From contig CAYRNC010000002.1 in NCBI GenBank assembly GCA_964425645.1, forward strand, positions 1 to 64,000: a stretch of 64,000 bases of DNA, read 5' to 3'. The DNA comes from CAYRNC01 sp964425645. GTDB taxonomy: Bacteria; Bacillota; Clostridia; Peptostreptococcales; Anaerovoracaceae. Shown here one piece after another: positions 47,003-55,695 of this stretch. How positions within the stretch are numbered: position 1 is the stretch's first letter; every line of letters starts with the position of its first letter. The translations under genes and the position numbers were made by a program. The notes under the pieces are model-generated. The model was not told where the DNA came from. It saw only the letters and a list, made by a program, of their open reading frames with translations, and did no database searches.

Positions 47003-47437
47003 ATGTATATAATCAGTGCGTGTTTGCTGGGTGAGAATTGTAAATATAACGGAGGAAATAATCTGTCCGAAAATGTAAGGGACTTTGTCGGAAATAAAAA
47101 TTTTGTAGCCGTATGTCCTGAATTGGCGGGAGGTTTTTCAGTGCCGAGGCCTCCGGTCGAGTTAAAAAAAGGCCGGGCCTATCGCTTAAATGGAAAGGAT
47201 GTCACAGATGATTTTAATAAAGGAGCGCAATTATCGTTTTCCCTTGCAAAGAAAAAGGCGGAAAAACTAAAGGAAGAAATTGAATTAGCTGTACTAAAGG
47301 CAAAAAGTCCTTCTTGCGGATCAGGTAAAATATATGACGGAAGTTTTTCAGGAAAGCTTTCTGCCGGCAACGGAATTTTTGCTCAATTGCTTATGGAAAA
47401 CGGCATCAAGGTTATCACTGAGGAGGATATTACATGA
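47003..47437 (+). CDS. DUF523 protein
   Basis: A 144-residue protein of the DUF523 family. It begins MYIISACLLGENCKYNGGNN and keeps the family cysteines in ACLLGENC, VCPELAGGF and KSPSCGSG. The conserved cysteines suggest a metal or Fe-S site, but no function is established. It overlaps the argS start by four bases. Confidence 0.88.
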   Translation: MYIISACLLGENCKYNGGNNLSENVRDFVGNKNFVAVCPELAGGFSVPRPPVELKKGRAYRLNGKDVTDDFNKGAQLSFSLAKKKAEKLKEEIELAVLKAKSPSCGSGKIYDGSFSGKLSAGNGIFAQLLMENGIKVITEEDIT

Positions 47438-49161
47438 TCAATTATAAAGAAATAATCGCCGACAGGATTTCAAACATTGTGACGGAAATAGAGAAAGAAG
47501 AGATTGAAATGTTGATTGAAATCCCCACGGATAATAAGCTGGGGGATTATGCGTTTCCCTGTTTCAGACTTGCTAAAGCCTTAAGAAAATCCCCGGCATT
47601 AATTGCGAAAGAGATCAAAACAGGGCTTGCGGAAGAATCTTTGTTTGACAGGGTGGAAAATCTAAACGCCTATGTTAATATATTTTTAAACAGAGGTGCC
47701 TATATAGGTCAAACGCTTTATTTTGTCGCTAAAGAAGGAAATAGATTCGGGAGCAGCAATATAGGTAAAGGCAGAAAGGTGATTGTTGAATTCTCTTCGC
47801 CTAACATTGCAAAACCCTTTCATATAGGGCATATTAGGAGTACTGTAATAGGCAATGCAATATACAAAATATATGATTTTCTGGGTTATGATACCGTACG
47901 CATCAATCATTTGGGCGATTACGGCACACAATTTGGCAAGATGATTGTTGCGTTCAGGCGATGGGGAAACAGAGAAGATGTAAAAAAAGAACCGATAAAA
48001 ACGTTGCTAGGTTATTATATAAAATTTCATGACGAATCAGAAAAAGACCCTTCGCTGGAGGACGAAGCAAGAAGAACGTTTACCAGGCTGGAAAACGGTG
48101 AATCAGAAGAAATCGCTTTATGGCAATGGTTTCGGGACGAAAGCCTGAAAGAATTCGGGCGGGTATATGAAATGTTGGATATTGAATTCGACTCCTACAC
48201 CGGAGAAAGTTTTTATTCAGATAAGATGGGCAGGGTGATCGATATTTTACGTGAAAAAAGACTCCTTGTTGAATCGGAAGGAGCCCAAATCGTCGATTTA
48301 GCCGGGGAAGGACTTTCACCGGCCCTGATTATGAAAAAAGACGGCTCCACTCTTTATATCACTAGGGACATAGCGGCTGCTATTTACAGGAAGGAACATT
48401 ACGATTTTTATAAGAATATCTATGTGGTTGCATCGCAGCAGAATTTGCACTTTCAACAGTGGATTAAAATTTTAGATCTGATGGGCTTTGAATGGGCAGA
48501 TACGTGCATTCATGTGCCTTTCGGTTTAGTGAGCCTGGATGACGGGATGATGTCTACAAGGCACGGTCGAGTTGTGTTTCTTGAAGAGGTCCTCAAAAGG
48601 GCCATAGATCAGACAAAAAAAATTATCCTTGAAAAGAACGTAAATACCGACGATGTTGATGTAACTGCCAAGCAGGTTGGAATCGGCGCAGTAATATTCA
48701 ATGAACTTGCAAACAGTCGGATAAAGGATTATGTCTTTAGCTGGGAAAAGGTTTTGAATTTTGACGGTGAAACGGGGCCTTATGTGCAGTATACCTATGC
48801 AAGAGCAGCAAGCGTTCTTAGAAATGCCGGAGCGGATTGGAATGAAGGAGGCGCTGCAAAAGGCATGCTCAATGCCGGTTCGCTATCTTATATCTCTAAA
48901 GATGAGGCGTTTGATCTTACCAGATTGATCTATCTTTTTCCGGAGGTGGTGAAGGAAGCCGCAAAACGATACGAACCTTCGCTCGTTACAAGGCATGTTG
49001 TGGATATCGCACAGGCTTTTAATCGCTTTTATCATAATGAACATATATTAACAGATGATGAGCATGAGAGAGAAGCAAAGCTACTTCTGACTTTTTGTGC
49101 TAAACAGACAATTAAAAACGGTTTGCTGCTTTTGGGCATGAAGGCTCCGGAGAGGATGTAA
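47434..49161 (+). CDS. argS: Arginine--tRNA ligase
   Basis: Class I synthetase of 575 residues. The HIGH signature is FSSPNIAKPFHIGHIRSTVIGNAIYKI near residue 120, and the second signature is the MSTRHGRVVFLEEVL variant near 370. The C-terminal DALR anticodon-binding domain (YTYARAASVLRNAG... RFYHNEHIL) is complete and ends in GLLLLGMKAPERM. A GAGGAGG ribosome site lies inside the end of the previous gene. Confidence 0.96.
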   Translation: MINYKEIIADRISNIVTEIEKEEIEMLIEIPTDNKLGDYAFPCFRLAKALRKSPALIAKEIKTGLAEESLFDRVENLNAYVNIFLNRGAYIGQTLYFVAKEGNRFGSSNIGKGRKVIVEFSSPNIAKPFHIGHIRSTVIGNAIYKIYDFLGYDTVRINHLGDYGTQFGKMIVAFRRWGNREDVKKEPIKTLLGYYIKFHDESEKDPSLEDEARRTFTRLENGESEEIALWQWFRDESLKEFGRVYEMLDIEFDSYTGESFYSDKMGRVIDILREKRLLVESEGAQIVDLAGEGLSPALIMKKDGSTLYITRDIAAAIYRKEHYDFYKNIYVVASQQNLHFQQWIKILDLMGFEWADTCIHVPFGLVSLDDGMMSTRHGRVVFLEEVLKRAIDQTKKIILEKNVNTDDVDVTAKQVGIGAVIFNELANSRIKDYVFSWEKVLNFDGETGPYVQYTYARAASVLRNAGADWNEGGAAKGMLNAGSLSYISKDEAFDLTRLIYLFPEVVKEAAKRYEPSLVTRHVVDIAQAFNRFYHNEHILTDDEHEREAKLLLTFCAKQTIKNGLLLLGMKAPERM

Positions 49162-49163
49162 AT

Positions 49164-50036
49164 ATGCGTTACGAGGGAAGCATTTATAGACCGCCGAGTG
49201 AGGCTTCAAGCCTGATTGTTCAGGTTACCGTCGGTTGTTCCCACAATCAATGCACGTTTTGCGGCATGTATAAAGGTGAGCAATTCAGAATCCGGGGCAT
49301 GGAGGACATTTTAACAGATCTGGGTCGGGCAAGAAGGATTTATTCTCATGTCGAAAGGATTTTTCTTGCGGACGGAGACGCCTTGGTATTGCAAAACGGA
49401 GACCTGTTAAAGATCCTGAAAGCCATAGCTACCCTGTTCCCTGAATGCAAAAGGGTAGGGGTTTACGGTTCCCCACAGAATATACTCAGAAAAACTGAAG
49501 ATGAGTTGGCTAAACTGCACCTTAACGGGATCGGTATAATCTACATCGGGGCCGAATCGGGGAGCGATAAAATCCTAAAAAAAATCAAAAAAGGGTGCAC
49601 TGCAGAGCAGCTTATCAGCGCAGTAAAGAAAATAGAAGATAGCGGCATAAAAGCCTCCGTGACCTTTATTTCCGGTCTTGGCGGTAAAGAAAATTGGCAG
49701 GAACACGGTATAAAGACCGGGGAAATGATAAGCCTTATGGAGCCCTCATATGTGGGCTTATTGACATTAATGGTCGAACAAGGAACAGAGCTTTACTCCG
49801 ATATATGTAAAGGTCGGTTTTCTTTGCTTTCACCGGAACAAACGATCCGGGAGGCAGCGCTGATGCTGAAAAACATAGATGTTGCAAGGAGTTGCATGTT
49901 TCGCAGCAACCATGCCTCAAATTACTTAGCTTTAAAAGGAAATCTGCCTGATGATAAAGATGCTTTGCTTGAGCAGCTTAAAATGGCCGGGGCATGTCCC
50001 TCCCTGCTGAAAGAAGAAAGGTTTCGGTTGCTTTAG
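49164..50036 (+). CDS. Radical SAM protein with CX4CX2C cluster motif
   Basis: A 290-residue protein of the radical SAM superfamily. The three cysteines are Cys25, Cys30 and Cys33 in VTVGCSHNQCTFCGMYKGEQFRIR, that is CX4CX2C rather than the usual CX3CX2C. Barrel motifs follow: RIFLADGDALVLQ, VGVYGSPQNIL, IGAESGSDKILKKI, VTFISGLGGKENWQEH. The C-terminus holds FRSNHASNYLALKGNLP. The reaction is unknown. It begins two bases after argS and three bases before the next radical SAM gene. Confidence 0.85.
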   Translation: MRYEGSIYRPPSEASSLIVQVTVGCSHNQCTFCGMYKGEQFRIRGMEDILTDLGRARRIYSHVERIFLADGDALVLQNGDLLKILKAIATLFPECKRVGVYGSPQNILRKTEDELAKLHLNGIGIIYIGAESGSDKILKKIKKGCTAEQLISAVKKIEDSGIKASVTFISGLGGKENWQEHGIKTGEMISLMEPSYVGLLTLMVEQGTELYSDICKGRFSLLSPEQTIREAALMLKNIDVARSCMFRSNHASNYLALKGNLPDDKDALLEQLKMAGACPSLLKEERFRLL

Positions 50037-50039
50037 TTT

Positions 50040-51554
50040 ATGAAGGTACTTTTGACAACGCTGAATGCAAAATATATTCATTCCAATCTTGCCCTCAAAT
50101 ACCTGTTGAAAGCGGCGATAAATAACTGCTGCAAAGATTTGATGCTGGAGGAATTTACGATCAATCAGGACGATGATTTCATTTTTACGGAGCTATTATC
50201 CTTTGGATGCGGGATGGTTTGTTTTTCCTGTTATATCTGGAACATCGAACGCATACTTTACATTGCCGAAAATATAAAAAAGGCGAACCCGGAAATGTTG
50301 ATACTGTTGGGGGGGCCTGAAACAACGTATCGCGCCTGTGACCTGATGATGAACTGTGATTATATCGATTTTATTTTGACGGGAGAAGGAGATGTGAGCT
50401 TCCCTCATTTGCTGTCGGTAGTGAGGTCTGAACATTCAAAGGGTTTAGAAGATGTGGAAGGATTGTATTACAGACAGGGATCTTCGATCCGATACAACCG
50501 GGGAAACGGTTCATTGGAACCTTCGATGATTCATTTTCCCTACGAACAGGATTTTTTTGAAAAGAACCAAATTGTTTATTATGAATCATCAAGGGGTTGT
50601 CCCTACAACTGCAGTTATTGTCTTTCGTCGGCAGATCGGGACATAAGGGCATTTCCGTTAAGCCGTGTTATGAATGAGCTGGATTATTTTATAAAAAAAA
50701 AGGCTAAGCAGGTTAAATTCGTTGACCGAACTTTTAACTGGGATAAGGCTAGAAGCTATGATCTGTTTCGCTTTCTAATGGAGAATGATAACGGGATCAC
50801 TAATTTCCATATGGAAATGCGAGGCGATCTTATCAGTGAGAAGCTTTTGCGCTTGCTTACCGATGCAAGACCGGGACTTTTTCAATTTGAAATCGGTGTA
50901 CAGTCTACAAATCCGGCTACACTTGTTGCGGTAAACCGGGTATCAGACCTGGAAAAGCTATATGAAAATGTCAGAAAGATTCGTGGCTGCAACAATATTC
51001 ATCTGCATCTTGACCTTATTGCCGGTTTGCCCTGTGAGGACTGTAATAGCTTCAAAAGATCTTTTAATCAGGTATATGAACTGTCGCCCGATCATCTGCA
51101 GCTGGGTTTTTTAAAATTGCTGCCGGGGACCCCTATAATAAAACAGATTGAAGAGCATGGCTATATTTACCGGAGAAAGACACCGTATGAAGTAATATCG
51201 AACCGGTATATGACAGCCGAAAGCCTTGTACACCTTAAAAAGGTTGAAACAGTACTGAACCTCTACTACAATAGAGTTGGCTTTAAAAACAGCATAAAAT
51301 ATGCTGTATCCCTGGCAGACACAGCCTTCGATTTTTATGATGAGTTTGCGCATTTTTACCACCTAGAGGGGTTTCAAAAAAGATCGCACAGCAAGGAAAA
51401 CCTTTATAGAATATTATATCAGTACGGAATATGGAAAAATAAGCATCGGCCGGGAACCTGCAAGGAGCTTGGGAATCTGATCCTTTTGGACATACGCGAA
51501 TTTCATAACGTCGAGGCAGAGAAGAGAATACTGAAGGAAGGATGGAATGTATGA
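50040..51554 (+). CDS. B12-binding-domain radical SAM protein (DUF4080 type)
   Basis: A 504-residue protein with an N-terminal cobalamin-binding-like Rossmann domain (MKVLLTTLNAKYIHSNLALKYLL...LLGGPETTYRA). The radical SAM motif is canonical CX3CX2C in ESSRGCPYNCSYCLSS near residue 190, followed by VKFVDRTFNWD and FEIGVQSTNPATL. The last 130 residues look like the DUF4080 extension. The reaction and substrate are not known. The gene overlaps the next by eight bases. Confidence 0.85.
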   Translation: MKVLLTTLNAKYIHSNLALKYLLKAAINNCCKDLMLEEFTINQDDDFIFTELLSFGCGMVCFSCYIWNIERILYIAENIKKANPEMLILLGGPETTYRACDLMMNCDYIDFILTGEGDVSFPHLLSVVRSEHSKGLEDVEGLYYRQGSSIRYNRGNGSLEPSMIHFPYEQDFFEKNQIVYYESSRGCPYNCSYCLSSADRDIRAFPLSRVMNELDYFIKKKAKQVKFVDRTFNWDKARSYDLFRFLMENDNGITNFHMEMRGDLISEKLLRLLTDARPGLFQFEIGVQSTNPATLVAVNRVSDLEKLYENVRKIRGCNNIHLHLDLIAGLPCEDCNSFKRSFNQVYELSPDHLQLGFLKLLPGTPIIKQIEEHGYIYRRKTPYEVISNRYMTAESLVHLKKVETVLNLYYNRVGFKNSIKYAVSLADTAFDFYDEFAHFYHLEGFQKRSHSKENLYRILYQYGIWKNKHRPGTCKELGNLILLDIREFHNVEAEKRILKEGWNV

Positions 51555-52587
51555 GATGGAACTAAACAATACCCCCATTGCAGCCGCGATGCCGTCTTTT
51601 GACTCCAGGTCCGATCGAGTCAGCAGGTATTTAAAAAAGCACATGGATATGTTCGTCTTCGATGAATTTTCTCCTTCTTATTTAACGCGTGCGGCAGGAA
51701 AGCTAGATTTTATGTTCGGCATACCAATTCCTTTACAAAAGGAGGATATCGCAGCCTTTCAAGGGGATAACGGGCTGAAGGTAGTTCGGATAATTGAAAA
51801 TATGGCTTGGGTCATGGGCATGGATCCGAAATTCAAATATGTACCTGAGTACCTTGAATATATAAGGGTATATTTCAACAAGAGAGCATTGGAAGGCTTT
51901 GTGAAAAAGGGCAGGAACGCAGCGGAATCCGGTGACATGGACGAGGCAGCAATTATGTTTAGGGCAGCCTTGATGCTGAAGCCGGATAATATTCATGCCA
52001 TGGTAAGCTATGCGAGGGTCTGTCGTGAACAGTATATTTTGGGTGGTGATGAAGAATATGTCGGCAGATATAAGGCAGAGTCCATCGAATATTTTGAACT
52101 TTTAACGCAAATATATCCCCGGTATTCTGAAGCCTATTATTATCTTGGATATGCCTATCTGAATATGGGTCTGTATCAGAAGGCTGCGCTGACCTGGCAT
52201 GAGTTTCTAAAAAGAAGCAGAAATGGGAAAGACAAAAAGGAGATAAAAGAAAGGATAGAGCAGCTGAAACAACCGATAGAGATAGAAAGAGGTTGCAATG
52301 CGGTCATGACAGGCCATTTCTTGGAGGGTTTGGATATTCTGGAGCCCTTCCTTGGTACCGGATTTAAAAGCTGGTGGCCTCTCTCGTATTACCTTGGTGT
52401 ATGCTATTCAAGAATAGGAAAGCGGGAATCCGCGTTTAAAAGTTTTCAAAGGGCGCTGTCCTTAAACCCTTCTCATGGCGAAAGCATGCTTGAACTGGCA
52501 GATCTTTATGCTGTAAATAATGATAGAAAAAACGAGATGAAATATAAAAATAAGGCGAGAATGATTCTTGAGGAAGAAGGAGAATGA
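51547..52587 (+). CDS. Tetratricopeptide repeat protein upstream of iorAB
   Basis: A 346-residue soluble protein. The first 120 residues match no family I recognise. The rest contains TPR-like helices: SGDMDEAAIMFRAALMLKPDN, YYYLGYAYLNMGLYQKAALTWHEFLKRS and YYLGVCYSRIGKRESAFKSFQRALSLNPSHGES. No signal peptide is visible. It overlaps the radical SAM gene by eight bases and ends six bases before iorA. It could be a scaffold or chaperone for either neighbour, which is inference from position only. An alternative start is ATG 51556. Confidence 0.8.
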   Translation: MYEMELNNTPIAAAMPSFDSRSDRVSRYLKKHMDMFVFDEFSPSYLTRAAGKLDFMFGIPIPLQKEDIAAFQGDNGLKVVRIIENMAWVMGMDPKFKYVPEYLEYIRVYFNKRALEGFVKKGRNAAESGDMDEAAIMFRAALMLKPDNIHAMVSYARVCREQYILGGDEEYVGRYKAESIEYFELLTQIYPRYSEAYYYLGYAYLNMGLYQKAALTWHEFLKRSRNGKDKKEIKERIEQLKQPIEIERGCNAVMTGHFLEGLDILEPFLGTGFKSWWPLSYYLGVCYSRIGKRESAFKSFQRALSLNPSHGESMLELADLYAVNNDRKNEMKYKNKARMILEEEGE

Positions 52588-52592
52588 CGGCT

Positions 52593-54362
52593 ATGAAGGA
52601 ATTGATGACCGGAAATGAAGCCATTGCTAGAGGTGCTTATGAAGCCGGTGTGGTTGTGGCATCCGCTTATCCCGGCACACCAAGTACCGAGATACTGGAA
52701 AACCTGGTAAAGTACAAGGATGAGGTGCATTGTGAATGGGCTCCCAACGAAAAAGTAGCTCTGGAATGTGCCATCGGTGCCTCCGTTGCCGGTGTGCGCT
52801 CCTTGGCGGCCATGAAGCATGTGGGGGTGAATGTTGCTGCTGATCCTTTATTTACCTTCGTTTATACGGGGGTGGGCGGCGGTTGTGTGTTAGTGTCCGC
52901 AGACGATCCCGGTATGCACAGTTCCCAGAATGAACAGGATAATCGTCACTATGCAACTGCGGCTAAGATTCTGATGCTGGAACCGTCGGACAGCAGCGAG
53001 GCAAAGGAATATGCAAAACTGGCGTTCATGCTTTCTTCGCATTTTGATACACCGGTTCTTCTCAGAGTAACTACACGCCTATGTCACAGCAAAAGTCTGG
53101 TAGAGCTTGATGAAAAAGTGGAAAATGCACCGCCTGAATATAAGAAAAATATTGCTAAATATGTAGCGACGCCAGGAAACGGCAGAATCATGCGCGAGAA
53201 ACTTAAAAAGCGTCTTGAAGCCATGGAGGATTACTCCAACAAAGCATTGATCAATACGATTGAATACAACAGCAATGAAATCGGAATCGTCAGTGCCGGG
53301 GTCGCCTATCAGTATGCTCGGGAAGTCTTTGGTGACGATGTTTCATATTTAAAGATAGGAATGACCTTCCCCATGCCGATGGACCTGATTAAAGAATTTG
53401 CCGGCAAGGTAAAGAAGCTTTATGTCATAGAGGAATTGGACCCGTACATTGAGAATCATATTAAAATGGCAGGTATAGACTGTATAGGAAAATCCATCAT
53501 TCCTGAAATGGGTGAATTGAATCCCGACATCATCAGGAAAGCTGTATTAAATACAGATAAATCAACTTTTGTTTCAGAAACGAAGGCTGTAAGCCGGCCG
53601 CCCACACTTTGTGCCGGTTGTCCTCACAGGGGTTTTTTCTATGCCCTTGCGAAAGTACGAAACGCAATGATAACCGGAGACATTGGATGCTATACTTTGG
53701 GCTCGTCAGCTCCTCTTTATGCAATGGATACCTGCATTTGCATGGGCGCCAGCATAAGTGCCGCTCATGGTGCATCAAAGGCATTTGAAAGAAAGGGAAT
53801 TGACAAAAAGGTGATAGCGGTTATAGGAGACTCTACTTTTTTTCACTCCGGGATAACAGGCTTAATGAATGTGGTATATAACAAAAGCAAATGCGTAACG
53901 GTGATATTGGATAATAGGATCACGGCGATGACAGGACAGCAGGATAACCCGGGTACGGATTATACTTTGATGGGAGAGGCCGCTGTGGAAGCCGATATCC
54001 CCCTGTTATGCAAAGCCATAGGCATAAAAGAAGAAAATATTTATACTGTTAATCCGATGATATTGGAGGATATAAAAAAGGTCTTGAGTGATGCTTTGGA
54101 TAAAGATGAGCCAACGGTTATAATCTCCAGATATCCCTGTGCGCTAAAACGGTTAAGTGAAAAAGATAAAAAAGAATTCGATTTATTAAAAAAACCCTGC
54201 TTTATAGATCAGGAGAAATGTACAAGATGTAAGGCCTGCATAAGGACAGGATGTCCGGCTCTGATTTCAAAAGATACCATCACCATACAAAAGGAAAGCT
54301 GTACGGGGTGCGGTATTTGCATGCAGGTATGTCCCTTTGAAGCAATAAGGCGGGAGGATTGA
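52593..54362 (+). CDS. iorA: Indolepyruvate:ferredoxin oxidoreductase alpha subunit
   Basis: Oxidatively decarboxylates aryl-2-oxoacids (from Trp, Tyr, Phe) to aryl-acyl-CoA, reducing ferredoxin. The 589 residues have the N-terminal pyrimidine-binding domain (MTGNEAIARGAYEAGVVVASAYPGTPSTEIL) and the C-half thiamine diphosphate domain (GDIGCYTLGS...GDSTFFHSG). A two-cluster ferredoxin domain lies at the end (CTRCKACIRTGC and CTGCGICMQVCPFEAI). I prefer ATG 52593, ten bases after AAGGAG, over 52584. Together with iorB it supports amino-acid fermentation. Confidence 0.95.
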   Translation: MKELMTGNEAIARGAYEAGVVVASAYPGTPSTEILENLVKYKDEVHCEWAPNEKVALECAIGASVAGVRSLAAMKHVGVNVAADPLFTFVYTGVGGGCVLVSADDPGMHSSQNEQDNRHYATAAKILMLEPSDSSEAKEYAKLAFMLSSHFDTPVLLRVTTRLCHSKSLVELDEKVENAPPEYKKNIAKYVATPGNGRIMREKLKKRLEAMEDYSNKALINTIEYNSNEIGIVSAGVAYQYAREVFGDDVSYLKIGMTFPMPMDLIKEFAGKVKKLYVIEELDPYIENHIKMAGIDCIGKSIIPEMGELNPDIIRKAVLNTDKSTFVSETKAVSRPPTLCAGCPHRGFFYALAKVRNAMITGDIGCYTLGSSAPLYAMDTCICMGASISAAHGASKAFERKGIDKKVIAVIGDSTFFHSGITGLMNVVYNKSKCVTVILDNRITAMTGQQDNPGTDYTLMGEAAVEADIPLLCKAIGIKEENIYTVNPMILEDIKKVLSDALDKDEPTVIISRYPCALKRLSEKDKKEFDLLKKPCFIDQEKCTRCKACIRTGCPALISKDTITIQKESCTGCGICMQVCPFEAIRRED

Positions 54363-54363
54363 T

Positions 54364-54939
54364 ATGAGCGAGGTAAAAAGCATATTGCTTGTCGGTGTAG
54401 GAGGTCAAGGTACGATATTGGCCAGCAGAATTCTTTCTGCCGGTTTGGTTAAATCCGGCTATGATGTGAAAATGTCTGAAATCCACGGTATGTCTCAACG
54501 GGGAGGAAATGTCAGTACGCAGATACGGTTCGGCAAAAAAGTTTTTTCTCCTATCATCGGAAAGGGAGAGGCTGATCTGATTGTGGCTTTTGAGAAAATG
54601 GAGGCCCTAAGGTGGTTAGAATATCTGAAAAAAGGGGGCCGCATGGTCATCAATGATTACGAAATACCCTCCTCAACCATACAGATGGGTACGGCAGAAT
54701 ACCCCAAAGGAATTTTAGAGGAACTTTCTAAAAATGCTGCGATAAATGTTTTCGAAGCATCCGATATAGCCGAGAGCCTTGGTAACCTTAAAACCACCAA
54801 TATCGTTTTACTGGGTGCTCTTATTAAAGCAATGGATCTGTCGGGAATTGATTGGGAGGACGTTTTAACAGAGCATATTAAGCCGGAGTTTCTTCATGTC
54901 AATCTTAGGGCTTTTAAAGCGGGTCTATCACAGGTATAG
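54364..54939 (+). CDS. iorB: Indolepyruvate:ferredoxin oxidoreductase beta subunit
   Basis: Gamma-domain partner of IorA, 191 residues. It starts one base after the iorA stop. Motifs are LLVGVGGQGTILASRILSAGL at the N-terminus, EIHGMSQRGGNVSTQIRFG near residue 39, and TTNIVLLGALIKAMD near 142. The length is normal for the short IorB form. Confidence 0.95.
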   Translation: MSEVKSILLVGVGGQGTILASRILSAGLVKSGYDVKMSEIHGMSQRGGNVSTQIRFGKKVFSPIIGKGEADLIVAFEKMEALRWLEYLKKGGRMVINDYEIPSSTIQMGTAEYPKGILEELSKNAAINVFEASDIAESLGNLKTTNIVLLGALIKAMDLSGIDWEDVLTEHIKPEFLHVNLRAFKAGLSQV

Positions 54940-54958
54940 AATTTTAGATCAATAAATC

Positions 54959-54988
54959 TTGACTTTATCAAATCATTGAATGTATAAT
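54959..54988 (+). promoter_or_regulatory. Promoter of the tRNA cluster
   Basis: TTGACT at 54959-54964 and TATAAT at 54983-54988 are 18 bp apart, 32 bp upstream of tRNA-Asn. This is a strong match to the vegetative consensus. Confidence 0.75.
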
Positions 54989-55020
54989 TAAAAAGTCGCC
55001 GCATTTGGCGATCAAGGAAT

Positions 55021-55095
<75 letters not shown>

Positions 55096-55109
55096 AAACG
55101 TTTGAAGCG

Positions 55110-55128
55110 GGGGCTTTTTCGAAGCCCC
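55110..55128 (+). terminator. Hairpin between tRNA-Asn and tRNA-Leu
   Basis: A 7-bp perfect stem GGGGCTT/AAGCCCC with a 5-base loop lies 15 bases after tRNA-Asn and is followed by only two T. It may be an attenuator or a processing signal. Confidence 0.45.
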
Positions 55129-55143
55129 TTAATCAAGAAAACT

Positions 55144-55232
55144 GCCGGAGTGGCGGAATTGGCAGACGCACAGGACTTAAAATCCTGCGATCCTTTAAGA
55201 TCGTACCGGTTCGATCCCGGTCTCCGGCACCA
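55144..55232 (+). tRNA. tRNA-Leu (TAA)
   Basis: Acceptor stem GCCGGAG pairs with CTCCGGC. The anticodon is TAA within CTTAAAA, a long variable arm is present as expected for leucine, the T-loop is GTTCGATCC, and CCA is encoded. Confidence 0.96.
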
Positions 55233-55242
55233 AAAAAATGTC

Positions 55243-55271
55243 TTGCGAAGAAGGGTAAAAAGTGTTATACT
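55243..55271 (+). promoter_or_regulatory. Probable separate promoter of the initiator tRNA
   Basis: TTGCGA at 55243-55248 and TATACT at 55266-55271 are 17 bp apart and 31 bp upstream of the initiator tRNA, between it and tRNA-Leu. Confidence 0.55.
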
Positions 55272-55302
55272 GATATTTGTTGAGACATAATATTTATTAC
55301 AT

Positions 55303-55378
<76 letters not shown>

Positions 55379-55390
55379 TTGATAATTAAG

Positions 55391-55419
55391 ACAGGTATAA
55401 TGATAATGCCTGTTTTTTT
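55391..55419 (+). terminator. Terminator of the tRNA cluster
   Basis: An 8-bp stem (55391-55398 with 55406-55413, one G-T pair) with a 7-base loop is followed by a T-run. Confidence 0.8.
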
Positions 55420-55695
55420 ATGTTTATTAACTGCTGTAATCCAGATCGGATGAAATATCAATAAAGCGCCTCGATTCATTATCTGTTCTTCGTAAACAAA
55501 ATTGAAAAACTGCGCCTTTCTGCCCGAAACGAGATAATTGTATCCGTTGAAACAGGCGCATCGAAGACATTTACCCAAATGAATGCCATATATTTTAACG
55601 CCACCCCACTGTAAGGACGATTTCAATGTGATATAATTTGATAATCGGGATGCGTCAGAATTATCAGGGTCGGAGCGGGAGGCGAGGCAGGCAAA
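55420..55695. other. Intergenic region with competing inverted repeats
   Basis: I see no convincing gene. A minus-strand frame of 89 codons overlaps the tRNA and has no recognisable content. GCGCCT occurs at 55466-55471 and 55512-55517. Both are complementary to AGGCGC at 55554-55559, so two alternative stems are possible (TGCGCCT/AGGCGCA is 7 bp). A TATAAT at 55632-55637 may be the -10 of the sensor kinase gene. A structured leader or small RNA is conceivable. Confidence 0.4.
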
